From Odontesthes bonariensis (Eukaryota; Chordata; Actinopteri; Atheriniformes; Atherinopsidae), in contig NC_134509.1 of the NCBI RefSeq assembly GCF_027942865.1, forward strand, positions 20,508,697 through 20,572,696: DNA of 64,000 nt. Reading direction: 5' to 3'. Positions within the stretch are counted from its first letter, which is position 1. Every line of letters starts with the position of its first letter. The notes beneath the pieces were generated by a model, which was given only the letters and a program-made list of their open reading frames with translations, was not told where the DNA came from and searched no databases. Position numbers and translations under genes: made by a program. This document shows positions 35,885 through 49,300 of the stretch, one piece after another.

Positions 35885-36290
35885 ACGTGGCATCACATAC
35901 CAGTTCAACCTGAGCCACATACTGGAGAGAGCCCTGTGGAAGACGTCCTGTGACTTCCTGTTCCCTCCCCAGGGAACCAAACCACTACAGATGTGTTGCC
36001 TTAACCTCCCACCTGATGAAGATCTTAGAGCATTCTGAGCCACCTCCGACCCTAAGTAGCTACTGTGCTGGTCCTGACTTGGCATCTGAGTGGATGATGC
36101 TGTGATCTACTTGCTGGAGGACACTGGGAGCACTGTGAGAGTCATGTTTTTTTTACTTCTCCAGTGCTTTCAACACCATCGGTCCTTCTGTGCTGCAGGG
36201 GAAGCTGTGGCAGGTGTAGACCAACACCTGATGGCCTGGATTACACAGCAGAGCCCCCCAGGGTAAAGTGTTCTTTGAGTCTTTGTACCA
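35885..36290 (+). mobile_element. Decayed LINE reverse transcriptase fragment
   Basis: Broken plus-strand reading frames resemble the central part of a non-LTR reverse transcriptase: a 'CCACCTGATGAAGATC' stretch (LTSHLMKILE-like) and 'TTCTCCAGTGCTTTCAACACCATC' (the FSSAFNTI core). The latter is followed by GGTGTAGACCAACACCTGATGGCCTGG (GVDQHLMAW-like). Frame changes and stops are frequent. A different family from the Rex3 copy beside it. Confidence 0.6.
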
Positions 36291-37200
36291 TCGATAATCT
36301 GAACAAAAAGACAATGCATCATCATCATTGGACAGTATTAGAACACTACAATCTCATGAGTTTCAAGAATCTTAGAATACTTTCATGTACATGTTTGGTT
36401 TATAGGATTTTAAATGGCCTGGTGCCTTTTCCTTTTTCATATATTTGTCTTGTTTAATTCTCGCTCAGCATCCTCTAATAGAATATCCTCCACACGATAC
36501 CATTTTGCCCCACTGTGTTTGGGAGATGTCCATTCTCTGTGACAGCCACTGATCAGTGGGAGAGCTTACCAGCTGATGTGAGGAGACGTAGCTCTTAACA
36601 ACAACACGGCAGCTCTGAGCTAACAGTGCAATAGTACGCGTTCATTCATTCATTGGTCTTAAAGTATTGGTGAAATAAAGACAGATAATGCCTTATTTAG
36701 AGGCTGTATTGTTGCCCTGTTCTCTCCCGTTATATGGATATACGCGGATCTCCAGTGATCTAAATATCTTCCGAAGGACGCCAACTTTCACCAAACTATT
36801 ATCGTGAGTAGATGAACTTATTTTATGCCAGAAATAAGGTCCAGGTTTAAAAAAAAAAAACGAACTTCCCCTTTAACTCCTGCTTCTTATTACACTGAAT
36901 GATAAGTTTAAGATGAGATCCATGAAACAAACGTGACAAGAAACAGCAAATATGTGAAGTTATTGACTGTAGGCCTTCATAAAATGACTGCTTTGTCACT
37001 TTTTTTACACTTTCTGAACAACTTCAGCCATTAAATGCGCGTGATCAAATCAAAGTATTGCACCATAGTTCTTTGACCGCAGACTTTTCCTTCTTGAAAA
37101 CTGTCAGCAGCTCTTTTTAAACATGGAGAAATGGGGCATAATGAGAGAAAAAAGGAAGCATGACAGAACACAGACATTTAGCTGAAGGTTATGTGATAGC
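36291..37200. other. Intergenic; repeat-like but unassigned
   Basis: Bases 36690-36890 end in CGAACTTCCCCTTTAACTCC, which resembles a TTAA-type MITE tip, but I cannot find the partner end. No gene is recognised. Confidence 0.3.
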
Positions 37201-37204
37201 AGAA

Positions 37205-37314
37205 GTGTCACAACCACCTGTTACGGAAACACCCAGTTTTTTAAAAAGCTGACAGGAAGTGTTGCACACACGTTTCAAGAGGCTCCAACAGCAGTGCTCG
37301 TCTTGATGTGAAAG
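37205..37314 (+). promoter_or_regulatory. Candidate promoter of the integrin alpha gene
   Basis: The 110 bp before the proposed first integrin exon contains an ETS/PU.1-type core, ACAGGAAGTG, at 37252-37261, a RUNX-like CAACCACC at 37211-37218, and an AT-rich TTTTTTAAAAAG at 37238-37249. PU.1 and RUNX sites drive myeloid integrin alpha promoters in mammals. This is inferred from motif and position only. Confidence 0.35.
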
Positions 37315-37357
37315 ATGCACGGGTGGAGTCGCACGTTCACCTACATGGTGGCTGCTG
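37315..37357 (+). CDS. Proposed first coding exon of the integrin alpha gene (signal peptide)
   Basis: ATG at 37315 opens [14 protein letters not shown] and ends in GCTGCTG followed by the donor GTAAGA, phase 1. Exon 2 (52203) starts with CT in the matching phase, so the joined reading is FTYMVAA then [13 protein letters not shown]. This gives a hydrophobic, Ala-rich signal peptide ending just before the FNID start of the mature propeller (compare YNLD/FNLD in mammalian ITGAL/ITGAM). No other ATG exon with fitting phase was found nearer. The call rests on phase, donor, hydrophobicity and strand; the implied intron is 14.8 kb. Confidence 0.6.
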
Positions 37358-40300
37358 GTAAGATGAAATATTTCCCTTCATTTTGGGTCGTATAAGAGCT
37401 GATATTTAACTACAGGGGGACACTTTGGGGGGATTTATGGTTGAGGAGGGAAAAGGTAAAGTTTCAGGTTTGAGAAACTTTTCATTTAAGGCTAAAATGG
37501 ATTTTTCTGAACATTCTTTTTATGCTTTAAAAAAAACTGGATTAAGAGAAGCAGCTACATTTAAATACAAGCTAAATCTTGACCATTTAATGCTTTTCTT
37601 TATTTATTTGGGCTGCACAAGCTGCTCAGTTTGCTTCCACTGGTGTGAAAAAGGACAGTTTAGACCTTTTGACGGTGACTGCTGGTTAATTTGGAGGAAA
37701 CAAACTGTTCCAACAGTGTCTCAAGGAGTTAATTTCCCTCAAGTATGACTGTACTCCTCTTACATTTATCTGACGGCTCTAGTTACTTGTTACTTTTCTA
37801 AATAAGTTCATGACATTTCAAATGTTTTGAGAGCGGCTGGGACCGTTCTCTGGGGAGTTTACATACGTGGATTCTCTCTGGGCACTCCGGCTTCCTCCCA
37901 CCGTCTTAAAACATGGAGGTGACGTTAAATCGGGTTAATATCGGGTCCAGCTCCCCAGCGACTGTGACGTAGTGTCATGGGTTAAATTCTAACAGAACTT
38001 TTTAGTTTAACAGAAATATTTCTGACAATCACTAAAGTCCTTTATTGGATAAATCTACCAGAATTTCACACTTACACCTTTTAAAATGCGTAAAATTGCT
38101 GCTTTTCCTTTAAACTACTGGAAGAAAGTGACATTCAGAGATCATTTTCAGATTTTTTTTTTACCAACCAATTAATCAATATCTTTCAAAGTATGAGTTG
38201 TGGCCTGATATGTAATAGTTTGGTCAACCACCACCATTAATATTTCATAGTGTGAGTGTGATTGGGTCATTTGTCTGCAGCACTGTTCGTATTAAAAGAC
38301 TAAAACATACTTACTGAAGTAAAAGTATATTATTACTTTTACATAATTCTCTGATACTGATCCAACCAACTGCTGAGGAGAACCTTCTTCTACGTAATGT
38401 GAGATATATTGTTGTTTTTCAAATGCACAAAATAAGCGTGAGAACAGGAAATCTCTAATAAAGTAAAAAATCTCTAGTAAAACAAAAACAGAAAGTGAAT
38501 ATAGGAGGAACTAAGCTAAGATTTGGTGTGTGTTCAACATGGGCTGCAGGGGGCGCTATGTGTACAAGTCACATCAGGAGTTTAGTCTGTGCGACACACT
38601 TTGACCATAAATGGAAGAGACAGATGTTCTCTTTTGCCTTTAAAAGCACTGCTTTGTCTGCCTTAATGGATGAGTCTGTTCAAGAGGAGCAACATCTTCT
38701 TCTTTTTGTGTCAGTTGCTGATTTCTGGGTTCTGCACGGGTCCAACAAAAAAAAGCAAACTTTATCGACAACATGTGATTCACCGGAACAGTAAAGCATT
38801 GTAAAATAGATTTTGTGAGACTGTGTCTGAATAGTGATGTATTTTTACAGCTTTTTTGCATCTGGACGAGTCTGTTTGAACCTGTTTTCAAAACGGCAAA
38901 ATGGGTTTATGGTGAGCTTGCATTTAAAGAACATTCTTTGAACATTTGCGTCTCACATGCCAGCCAAGCCACACATCCTGTGTTCACTTTGGTACCTGTG
39001 ATGATGTGTCTTTCAAAGCTAACTGTGTCAGGAGCTATAAGTGTAATCAGGGTTTGAATCAAGCAGCAACACATTTTAGCAGAGCTCCTTGAAGATAGTC
39101 TGTTGCGATATAAATGAGGTAATGTGTTTTTCCACAGAAAAATTAAGAAAGACCTCAGTGTAAACCGATCAATGTCTGATATATTGACGTATTCATCATC
39201 ATGACAATTAGACGTGCACAAATTAAATATCACCGGCCACTTTATCAGCTACACCTTGCCAGTAAAAGGTTGGACCCCCCCCCCCTGTTCCTTCAGAGCT
39301 GCCTTAATTCTTCATACTTTCAACAAGGTGTTGGAAACATTCCTCAGAGATTTTGCTCCACATTGACATGACAGCATCAGGCAGCTGCTGCAGATGTGTC
39401 GGCTGCACATCTATGATGAGAATCTCCCGTTCCACCACATCCCAAAGGTGCTCTGTTGGATTGATCTGGTGACTGTGGAGGCCATTGGAGTGCAGGGAAC
39501 TCATTGTTATGTTAAAGAAACCAGTTTGAGATGATATGAGCTCTGTGACATGGTGCATTATCCTGCTGGAAGCAGCCAACAGAAGATGGTACACTGTGGT
39601 CAGAAAGGGAAGAACATGGTCAGCAGCAACACTCAGGTAGGCTGCTGCATTTAAACGATGCTCAGTTGGTACTAAGGAGCCCAAAGTGTGCAGAGAAAGT
39701 ATCCCCCACACCATTACACCAGCAGCCTGAACCGTTAATGCAAGGCAGGATGGATCCATGCTTTCATCTGAACCGTCTAAATATCGCAGCTGAACTCGAG
39801 ACTCGTCAGACCAGGAAACGTTTTTCCAATCTTCTATTGTCCAGTTCTGGTGAGCCTGTGTGAATTGTAGTCTCAGTTTCCTGCATTCCTTGGTTGGAAC
39901 GAGCGCTTATTGGAGTTACCGTCTGGCACAATATCAGCTTAAATGTAAATATATATATCTATATATCTGTATCTCCATATTGATATTTATATTCATATTG
40001 TAACAATGGTAGAAGTGCATTCAGGGAAAGTCTCAGTCTAGTCTGTCTTGTGCAGCAAGCACTTTTATTTTGACAGGCAATTCACAGGAACAACTTGTGA
40101 AATACAACCAAATACACATGCATTGAACAAGTGGGAGTAACTTTCCGTCTCACCACTTTCAGTTATGGTGCAGATTTACTTGAAATGCAACACGAACAAA
40201 AACCTTGTACTACACTGCGTACAGAACATAAACATAAACACATACAAACTCTACCACAGCACTAAATACAGCACATAAACAGGGAACAGAGAGCACCCAT

Positions 40301-43300
40301 AATGCAATGCGGCAACACACCCACAGCACGCCACAAAACCACATTGACTGATGGATAGTGTGTTTTCACATGATCTAACACAGGGGACATGTGCGCCCAT
40401 ATGGCAGGTGGACTTTTCTCTTTAGATGCTGATACAGTATAGTGGTGAAGCACAAATGTTTCTCCTCTCCACCCACATGAAGGATTCCTGTATGCAGGGT
40501 TGCCTGCTGCTGAGAGGATGCAAAGTGAACAGCTTGTATCTCTGCAGACAATTTGCAAGCATAATTTTCGGAGAAATCGATGTGAATCAAACACTCCTCA
40601 GATGTCATACTTTTCTTGTGCTCACGGTAGTGGTTGTATTGCATTTTTATATTGAACTGATGCCTTGTGAAGACTCTCAGCTGACTTTGGAACATATCTA
40701 TTGCGGCGTATAAACTTAAAAACCAATACAAACGCCGCGGCCGGCTAAGACATGGGGTTTTACTACTGAAGACGCGTCACGCAGATCTATTGCACAAATG
40801 GTGTTGTTTATTGCTCCATCTCACAAGCTTGTACGTAAAAGACAGACACTTACTTCCTTTTGATGCATTTCACGAGCTGTGCAAGGATGCCTCTGACAGT
40901 GCAGTTAATATTATGCTTACGTTTACGGTTACGGTCAACAAAAAGTTTTTCCCCAAGCTCACCCAGCCGCCATGATCCAAGCTCATCCCATCACAGCTGA
41001 GCTCACCTGCTCATTTAAAGGAAAAACACACCCAAAGTGCCACCCACAGACACCGGCGACAGCCTCCTGCTGACGTCATGCATGTGCAAACAAAAAATAG
41101 AATAATACAAAATAAAACAACTCAAAATCAATGTATGGCTCCTACATTCCGGCCCCAAATTATTGCAAGGTAATAATTCACCACCACCACCACAACCTTG
41201 TAGGAGACACCAAAATGCAGAGTGAACATACAAGTCAAGTCAAAGTAAAAAGAAAAGCCAAAAGTTAAAAAAAAAGAGGTTTATGACTGAATGTCCAAAT
41301 AATCCAAAAAGGTCTTCACTGCTCTTCTGCTTCCTGCAGAAGGCAGACTTTGGTTATCGGCCTGTCCAAACAGCTTGTTTTAGTTTTAATCCGTACACTT
41401 CGAACCAGTCCATTTTTATCCGGAACAGCATTCACAATTCTTCCTGTAATCCAAGCACTGCGAGGTGCCATATTGTCCACCAGCACCACGATGTCTCCAG
41501 AAACGAAGTTTCTCTTTGCGGTATTCCATTTCTGGCGCTCCTGAAGCCCAGGAAGGTACTCCTTCACCCAGCGCTTCCAGAACAGATCCACCATGTACTG
41601 CACTTGTTTCCAGCGACGACGAGCATACGTATCCTCCTTCTCAAACACTCCAGGTGGCACCAACGGCTGTGTTTTGAGTAGAAGTAGATGGTTAGGAGTC
41701 AACGCCTCCAGGTCTTGAGGATCCGTCGATGCTTTAGTTATTGGACGGCTGTTAACAATAGCTTCAGTCTCACAAAACACGGTTACCAAACCTTCTTCGT
41801 CCAGGTTCTGCGTTTTCAAAATGGAGCGGAGCACTTTACGGACGGAACGGATTAACCTCTCCCAAGCACCTCCATGGTGCGACGCTGCTGGGGTGTTGAA
41901 AACCCATTTCACATTCTTATGCAGCAGCATGTCGTTAATGAGGTTGTGGTTCAGCTTCTCAATGGCCACCCTTAATTCTCGTTCAGCGCCCACAAAGTTA
42001 GTACCATTATCTGAACGGATTTCCAGGACTTGACCACGACGTGCAATAAACCTTCTGAGACCATTGATAAATGAGTCTGTGTCCAAAGATGCCAACACTT
42101 CAAGGTGTATGGCTCGTATCGCCAGGCAGGTAAAAATGAGCCCATACCTCTTGACTACAGATCTTCCTCGCTTAACCTCAAATGGTCCAAAGCAGTCCAA
42201 ACCAACTCGACTGAAAGGAGGCTCATCAGGAGTTATTCTGTTGTGAGGAAGGTCGGCCATTTTTTGATATCCCGGGGCAGCAGACAATCGACGGCAGATA
42301 ACACACTTGGACAGAACCTTTCGTATGGCAACACACGCACCAGGAATCCAATATTTCTGACGCAGGCGAGACAGCATGTGGTTTCGTCCACCATGGCCTG
42401 TCACTTCATGTACATGTCGGAGAATCAGATTGGAGATGTGCAGGTCTTTAGCGAGTATTACTGGATGCTTCGCCTCTACTGGCATAGCTGCTCTACTAAG
42501 CCGCCCTCCGACCCTAATAAGACCATCATCCAAGATCGGGCTAAGCTTGAAAAGATGACTCGTTCTCCTTACACTCTCTCCTTTTTCCAAGTTGACCAGT
42601 TCCTCCGGAAACCTTGTTCTTTGACAAAAACGGATAACAACTGATTCTGCCACAACCATATCTTCAATGGACAGAACAGACTTTGGCACTTGGGCTTTGA
42701 TGTTTCTCACCCGGACCTGGACTTCCTTCTCCAACTGCTCAGCACTTATACCCGACTGAGTAAGGGTTTCTCTCAGCATCCGTCGATGTTGCACCAAAGA
42801 CAACAGCAAGGTCTTAAACTTGAGAAGCCAACAAACAGCCCTTTTGAGGAGAATCCACAAAGAAAAGTAGCCAATGAGCTTCTCAACTGGACTGACCTGC
42901 TCCACTTGAGCAGCGCTTACAACCACAGCCTTGACCTCCGGGTCTCCAACAAGAGGGTCTTCTAAGGTCTCTGGGTTTTTAGGCCACGTGCTCTCAGGTT
43001 CACAGAGAAAATCAGGACCACAAACCCACGCACCAGTCTTCATAAAAGCCTGAACTTTAACACCTCTTGAGGCCAGATCTGCAGGGTTATTGGACGTGTT
43101 CACATACCTCCATTGTGTTACTTTGGACAGTTTCAGTATTTCTGACACTCTGTTTGCCACGAAGATTTTGAATCGGGATGTTTCATTTTTTATATATTTC
43201 AAAACAGAAGTACTGTCTGTCCAAAAAACAGACTCCTGAAGGTCCATTTGCAGTTCTTTTCTCCACAGCTTGTCCATCCTGCTAGCCACTACTCCCGCAG

Positions 43301-46300
43301 TGAGTTCCATACGGGGAATGGTGACAGGTTTTAAAGGAGCAACACGTGCCTTCCCCATCACAAATGCACTGTGAGTATGCCCTCTGTCATGGAGTAGTAG
43401 GTAAGTCACTGTTCCAAATCCCTCCTCACTTGCATCAGCAAAGTGATGGAGCTGAGCAGAGGCAAGGTCACCAAAGTTCTCAGGTTTCAAGCACCTTCTG
43501 ACTTCCCAATTCTCAAGGTGACGAAGATCTTCCAGCCAGGACATCCATTCTTTGGTAATAGAGCAAGGCAAAGGGTCGTCCCATCCCAGACGTCTCCGAC
43601 AAAGGTCTTGGAGGATTTTCTTGGCAGACAAGACTACAGGTGCCAAGAAACCAAGTGGGTCGTAGACTGAACTAACCACAGACAGTATTCCTCTTCTTGT
43701 GGTTGGTCGGGTTTTGAGTGTGATTTTAAACTTGAATGTGTCAGATTGGACACACCACTGCACGCCCAAGGCACGCTCTACAGGCAAGGCATCACTATCG
43801 AGATCCAGATCTTTCACTTCTTTGGCTCGCTCCTCCTGAGGGATAGCAGCAAGAACTGTGCGTCGGTTACTGATCCATTTAGTGAGCTTAAATCCACCTT
43901 CAGCGCACAAGGCAGTCAACTCTCCACATAAAGACACAGCTTCCCCTTCAGAGCCAACAGACACCAAACAATCGTCAACATAAAAATGGTGCAGTACGGT
44001 GTTAATAGCCACAGAACTGAAACACTTTTTATTGTCCTCAGCACACTTCCTCAGGGCAAAACAGGCACAACTAGGGGAGGAAGTAGCACCGAACAGATGT
44101 GCCACCATTCTGTACTCCACCAGCTCCTGACTGCAATCTCCTTCAGGCCACCACAAAAACCTCAATAAGTCAGCGTCTTCAGCTGGCACCCTGACCTGAT
44201 GAAACATGGCCTCAACATCTGCCATGAGCGCCACAGGTTCTTTGCGGAATCTCGCAAGGACTCCCACCAGCAAACTTGTGAGGTCTGGTCCTTGCAGAAG
44301 TTGAGAGTTCAAAGATGTCCCTTGAAATGTGGCACCGCAGTCAAAAACCAACCACAACGGTCCAACTGCTCAGTTGGAACTCTCTCCGCAAAGCCATTAG
44401 CCAGCATTCCCGACATAAATGTGGTGTAGTCAGAGAAAAAGGATGGATCTTTATTTAAACGTCTTTTAAGGCCCAATGCACGCTGTACTGCAACTGTCTT
44501 ATTGTTTGGCAATTTGAGGCATCTTTGTCTTAATGGCAAACCAATGCTGTAATGACCGTCAGTGAGCTTGGCAGACTCCAAGACGAACTCCATGAAGCGC
44601 TGATCTTCCCTTGACAGACCAGACTGCTCATTCTGCAGGGTCTCGGGGAAATCCACTTTCAGCTGCTTCTCCCAAAGCTCATCAAGCCTCGCCACAGAGA
44701 TTCTATTGACTGTGATATCTGGCTGAAAACACTGTTCACTGATCTGGCAGTCTCCTCGAAGCGGGCCATTCACAGACCAACCCAGGATGGTCTTGATAGC
44801 ATAGGGGCCTCCATCCACTGCACGAATCACCTCCCACGGTTCCAGAGCTTGAGGTACATTAGTGCCGATCAGAAGGTCTACATCTGCGTCAATCTCTGGG
44901 ATTCTTATATGTCTCAGGTGTGGCCATCTTTGAAGGTCTTTTGAGTGTGGTATGTTCCCTCGATTTACAGGCATGCTCCTTTGTGTGAACATCTCGGGTA
45001 AGCCACAAAAGGTGTCAGAATCCAACCCAGCCACTTCCAGATCAGTCAACATGTAGCTGTCCACCACCTTTTCTTGTCCCATAGTTCTGAGGAGTATTCC
45101 CAGCTTCTTACCAGTCAGATTCAGCCGGTTCATTAATCGCTCTGTGCAAAATGAGGCAGTACTCCCCGGATCCAAGAATGCATGTGTAATGACAGTCTCC
45201 TGTCCCCTTTTGGACTTCACCTGGACAGGCAGAATAGAGAGAGCACAGTCCTGTTTACCGGCCCCAGTCAAGCCACTGGACTGCACAGAAACCACTACAC
45301 CTTCTCTGGCCACTTCCGAGCCATCATTAGCCTGAGTTGAGCTCTTTTGTTTTGCGTTGGAGTGGATATGCAACAATGTGGGGTGCTTAAGATTGCATAC
45401 TCTACACAACAAACGTTTTCTGCAATCTTTACTCATGTGCCCAATGCACAGACACCCAAAACACATCTTATTTTCCTTCAAAAAAGACATCTTCTCATTT
45501 TGTGTCCTTTTGTCCAAGAGAAGGCAAATATCCAAACCATGTCCAGCTCCACAAAACGGGCACACTTTACCATGTGAGCTCTCCTTATTGTTTCCAGGAT
45601 CAAATTTCTTCTTGGCAGGTGCTACAGTCGTGGCAAAACTACTGCCTCTAGCTCTTAAGCTAGCCTGAGGTTTTACCAGTCTTGTGTCTATTCTTACAGG
45701 TGTATCTTGTATGTTTCCGAAAAGCGGGTCACTTGCAATTTTGACTTGCCTCTCCACAAAATCCACAATGTTAGGAAATGTGGCTCGATGATGGAACTTC
45801 TCCTGAATATCACAGGCCACACTCCTCCACCGATCCCGCAGCTTATAAGGCAGCTTTTTCACGATGGTCTGCATATTTGTAGGCACGTTCAAGTCACTTG
45901 CAGTGGCTCCCATCGAGTTACAACATTCACGCAGCAGCAGACTGTAGGCCTGTAAAGCCTTGATGTCTTCAGCCTTAATGATTGGCCATAAAAGCACTTT
46001 ATCCATGTAGGCGGCAGCCACTTTGAATGGGTCACCAAAATGCTCCAGAAGTAATGACTTTGCCTTGGTGTATCCATGGGAAGATGGCAGATGTTGGCAG
46101 CTTCTGACCAAATCCTTGGGCTGACCTCTAGTATATTGCTCGAGGTAATACAGACGGTCCTTGTGACTCTGTGTCCTTCCTTCAATGTTGTGCTCAAATC
46201 CTCGTATGAAAGTTTGGTACTGCAGTGGATCTCCATCAAAAACCTGCAGATCTCGCTTAGGTAAGAGGAAAAGTGACTGTTGTTCAACCAATAAAGATGT

Positions 46301-49300
46301 TATTTGATTTTGCCTCTCCAAAACAGTGAGAAAACGCTGCTCCGAATTATTCTCCATTGCAGATGCAGCTGGGTCCAGCTGAAGGTGAGGACGTGATGGA
46401 TGTAATGCACCTTCAGGTGATGCATGCAGACCAGCTCCAATCCTAGCAGTGGGCAGAGTGGGCAGAGCAGTCACAGCAGTGGGCAGACCAGTCACAGCAG
46501 TGGGCAGAGTGGGCAGAGCAGTCACAGCAGTGGGCAGACCAGTCACAGCAGTGGGCAGAGTGGGCAGAGCAGTCACAGCAGTGGGCAGAGTGGGCAGCTC
46601 CATTTTGTTGTGCGTCTTGGGCCTCACAGCAGCATAACTTGAGGGCAAAACAAGATCTTCAGCCCTCATGGTCGATGGCTGTGTGGTGAGCTCAGGCACA
46701 AACGCTGCAGCATCAACATTTAACTGCATTCTCTTGCTTTCCTTCAAATAAGAGTTCATCCCATCCGACCTAGCAGACCTGCGTGACACACGAGACCCTT
46801 CTGAAGCTTTTAACACGCTCACCTTAGCCATGGAAGCTGCCAGCTCTATATCTAAATCCAGCTCCTCCTTCTTTCTTCTCAAGAGTTCCTGCTGCTCCTC
46901 CATAGCATGCTTCTCCCTCAGCAGCTTCTGACGAGCCATAAGAGCAGCTGTTTCAGCCTCAGCTCTCCACCTGGCTGACGATGTAGAGGACATAGATTTG
47001 CTCACCCCTGTACTGCATTTCTTTGATCTCCCGGACACATTAGATACACTGTCACTTGGTCTAATGTGATCTTCAACTGTGTTATCCATATTTTCATTGT
47101 TATTTGAAACAGACCCCAAACATGGTGCAACAGCATCCTCTGCTAGTGCATCTGGGACATCTTGCATATCAAACAGCCATTTATTTGCTTCCTCCACAAA
47201 CGCAGTCTTATGTTCTCCAATACTGTGAAACCATGTGTTTTGGTTTTCTTGTTCTTCCGGCGGGAGCATAGGAATCACAACACCATGAAGATGAGTTGCT
47301 TCTATGAACAAACTTGAAATATTTCCAAGATATGATTTTACCCTTTCAGCATTGTCAGCACTTTGCATTAGGCAATTAATTTCTTTTATTACACCTTTGA
47401 TCTTTCTTACTTTAGCTTGGCGCTCTTCTTGGAGCTTTTCCAATTTAAGTTCAAAAGCTTTGGGTGTAAGTTTTGTTTGTCTCTTCTCACTCGTTTCATT
47501 TCCAACACTTGACTCCATTTTTTTTTTTTTTTTATAAATCACAAAATTAATCCAAAAAACACATCACAAAAATAGCTGCTTTACTGACCACACAGCGCCT
47601 GTGTTTCCACGTGAACAATGTACAATGCGTTGTCGTTCCCTCTAACTTTCCAGTGGAGCTAAGCTAACTCAACCCTAGTCTTCTGTGCATACTAGCAGTG
47701 GGTATTTATGTACCTAAATACCGATAGTCTCGAACCAGACTGACCGTCTGAACCAGAACTACGGCGGTACTCCCAAGCACAAAGCTTCACCCGCTTGACA
47801 CACGAAAGAAAAACTGCAAAAGTCCCAAACAAATAAACCAGCACATCACCTTATGTGAATATACCGCTTAGCCTAGCAGGGAATACATTCATGCATTGAC
47901 AACAAATCTAATCCAAAATGTTTACTGTAACTTTCAACGGAGGCGAGTGTGACGACAAAATGAGTGTAGTAGCAGCAGTATTGTGAATGAATGGGAGTCT
48001 AGCGCGCATTCACGTCTATGTTTGTAACTGGGAAAGCGATCTCAAACATCCAGCGTATCCCGACATTACACTTGAATCTGCGCTTAAACAAAACACTTTT
48101 TTGTTGACAAAATATTGCGGCGTATAAACTTAAAAACCAATACAAACGCCGCGGCCGGCTAAAGGCTGATTCATACTCGGCGCAACCTCGCTCATACTAG
48201 CTGGTCGCAAATGGCGCAAACGGTCACGTGTCCCAAAATTCCGCCACGCCCCCCTTCGCGAGCTAGAAAATCCTCGCGCGGCGCAAGGGCGCGCACACAA
48301 CTTTTTTTCTGACTTTGCGCGCGCTCCACCGGAAACAGCTGACCAAGAAAAAGAAAACATGAACACTGCAGAGACCGCGGTGACTGAGAGGATGCGCCTC
48401 TACAAACATCTGTACGACACGTCTATGAAGTTACACTGGGACAACGTTTGACAAAGTTCGTCTTGTTGCAAAGGACGAACAATCCACCATCTCTTCTGTT
48501 TTTGCCGCAGCCGCTTAGCTCTGAGATACATATACAGTTCTACACCCAGAGTAAATTCATTCCGCATCAGATGTGCCAGCCTCTGCTGACGTGACACCAC
48601 AGGTGGCATTGTGTATGCTTTCTTTGTATGCTTTTCAGCTTGTTTCCTCAACAGTGACGCTCGCTGGTCTGGAGAGAACTGCAAATGTGACGCATTCTCG
48701 GCGCAAACTGCGCTTATGAGCTGAAGGAACTGTGAAGGGGCTGGCGCTTTCGATGACGTCATTAATGGTTCTCGAGCCAGAACAGTTGCGCGTTTGCGCC
48801 GAGTATGAATCAGCCATAAGACATGGGGTTTTACTACTGAAGACGCGTCACGCAGATCTATTGCACAAATGGTGATGTTTATTGCTCTATCTCACAAGCT
48901 TGTACGTAAAAGACAGACACTTACTTCCTTTTGATGCATTTCACGAGCTCTGCAAGGATGCCTCTGACAGTGCAGTTAATATTATGCTTACGTTTACGGT
49001 TACGGTCAACAAAAAGTTTTTCCCCAAGCTCACCCAGCCGCCATGATCCAAGCTCATCCCATCACAGCTGAGCTCACCTGCTCATTTAAAGGAAAAACAC
49101 ACCCAAAGTGCCACCCACAGACACCGGCGACAGCCTCCTGCTGACGTCATGCATGTGCAAACAAAAAATAGAATAATACAAAATAAAACAACTCAAAATC
49201 AATGTATGGCTCCTACAATGTCGATCATCTCTCCAAGAGAACTCTCAATCTCTTTTTTCACAGTCATTCGGACTGGTTGTGATTCTTTCTGACCTTCTTT

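Larger units (their letters stand above)
40699..49217 (-). mobile_element. BEL/Pao LTR retrotransposon, nearly full length
   Basis: This complete-looking element lies on the minus strand: 5' LTR at 48113-49217 (with a nested Harbinger insertion), gag-protease ORF 47518-44309, pol ORF 44357-41316 and 3' LTR at 40699-41146. Domain order gag, protease, RT, RNase H, integrase with the DPGS protease and YVDD RT boxes identifies BEL/Pao. A polypurine stretch (TTTGGGGCCGGAA on the minus strand, 41147-41159) adjoins the 3' LTR. No clear tRNA primer-binding site was recognised next to the 5' LTR (TTTTGTCAACAAAAAAG). A lesion between the two ORFs (near 44350) probably inactivates this copy. Confidence 0.93.

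Noticed and set aside
42105-42644. 179-codon plus-strand ORF antisense to BEL integrase
   Set aside because: The minus strand carries an intact integrase domain here; the plus-strand frame is a shadow.
46424-46642. Ser/Gly/Gln-rich plus-strand ORFs
   Set aside because: They are antisense translations of the gag minisatellite.
40702-49217. BEL boundaries placed at a TG...CA LTR (40702 start)
   Set aside because: This gives unmatched flanks (TCTAT versus ATGTC). Extending to 40699 gives ATATC/ATGTC and also restores the reading frame of the interrupted gene, so the longer LTR is preferred.
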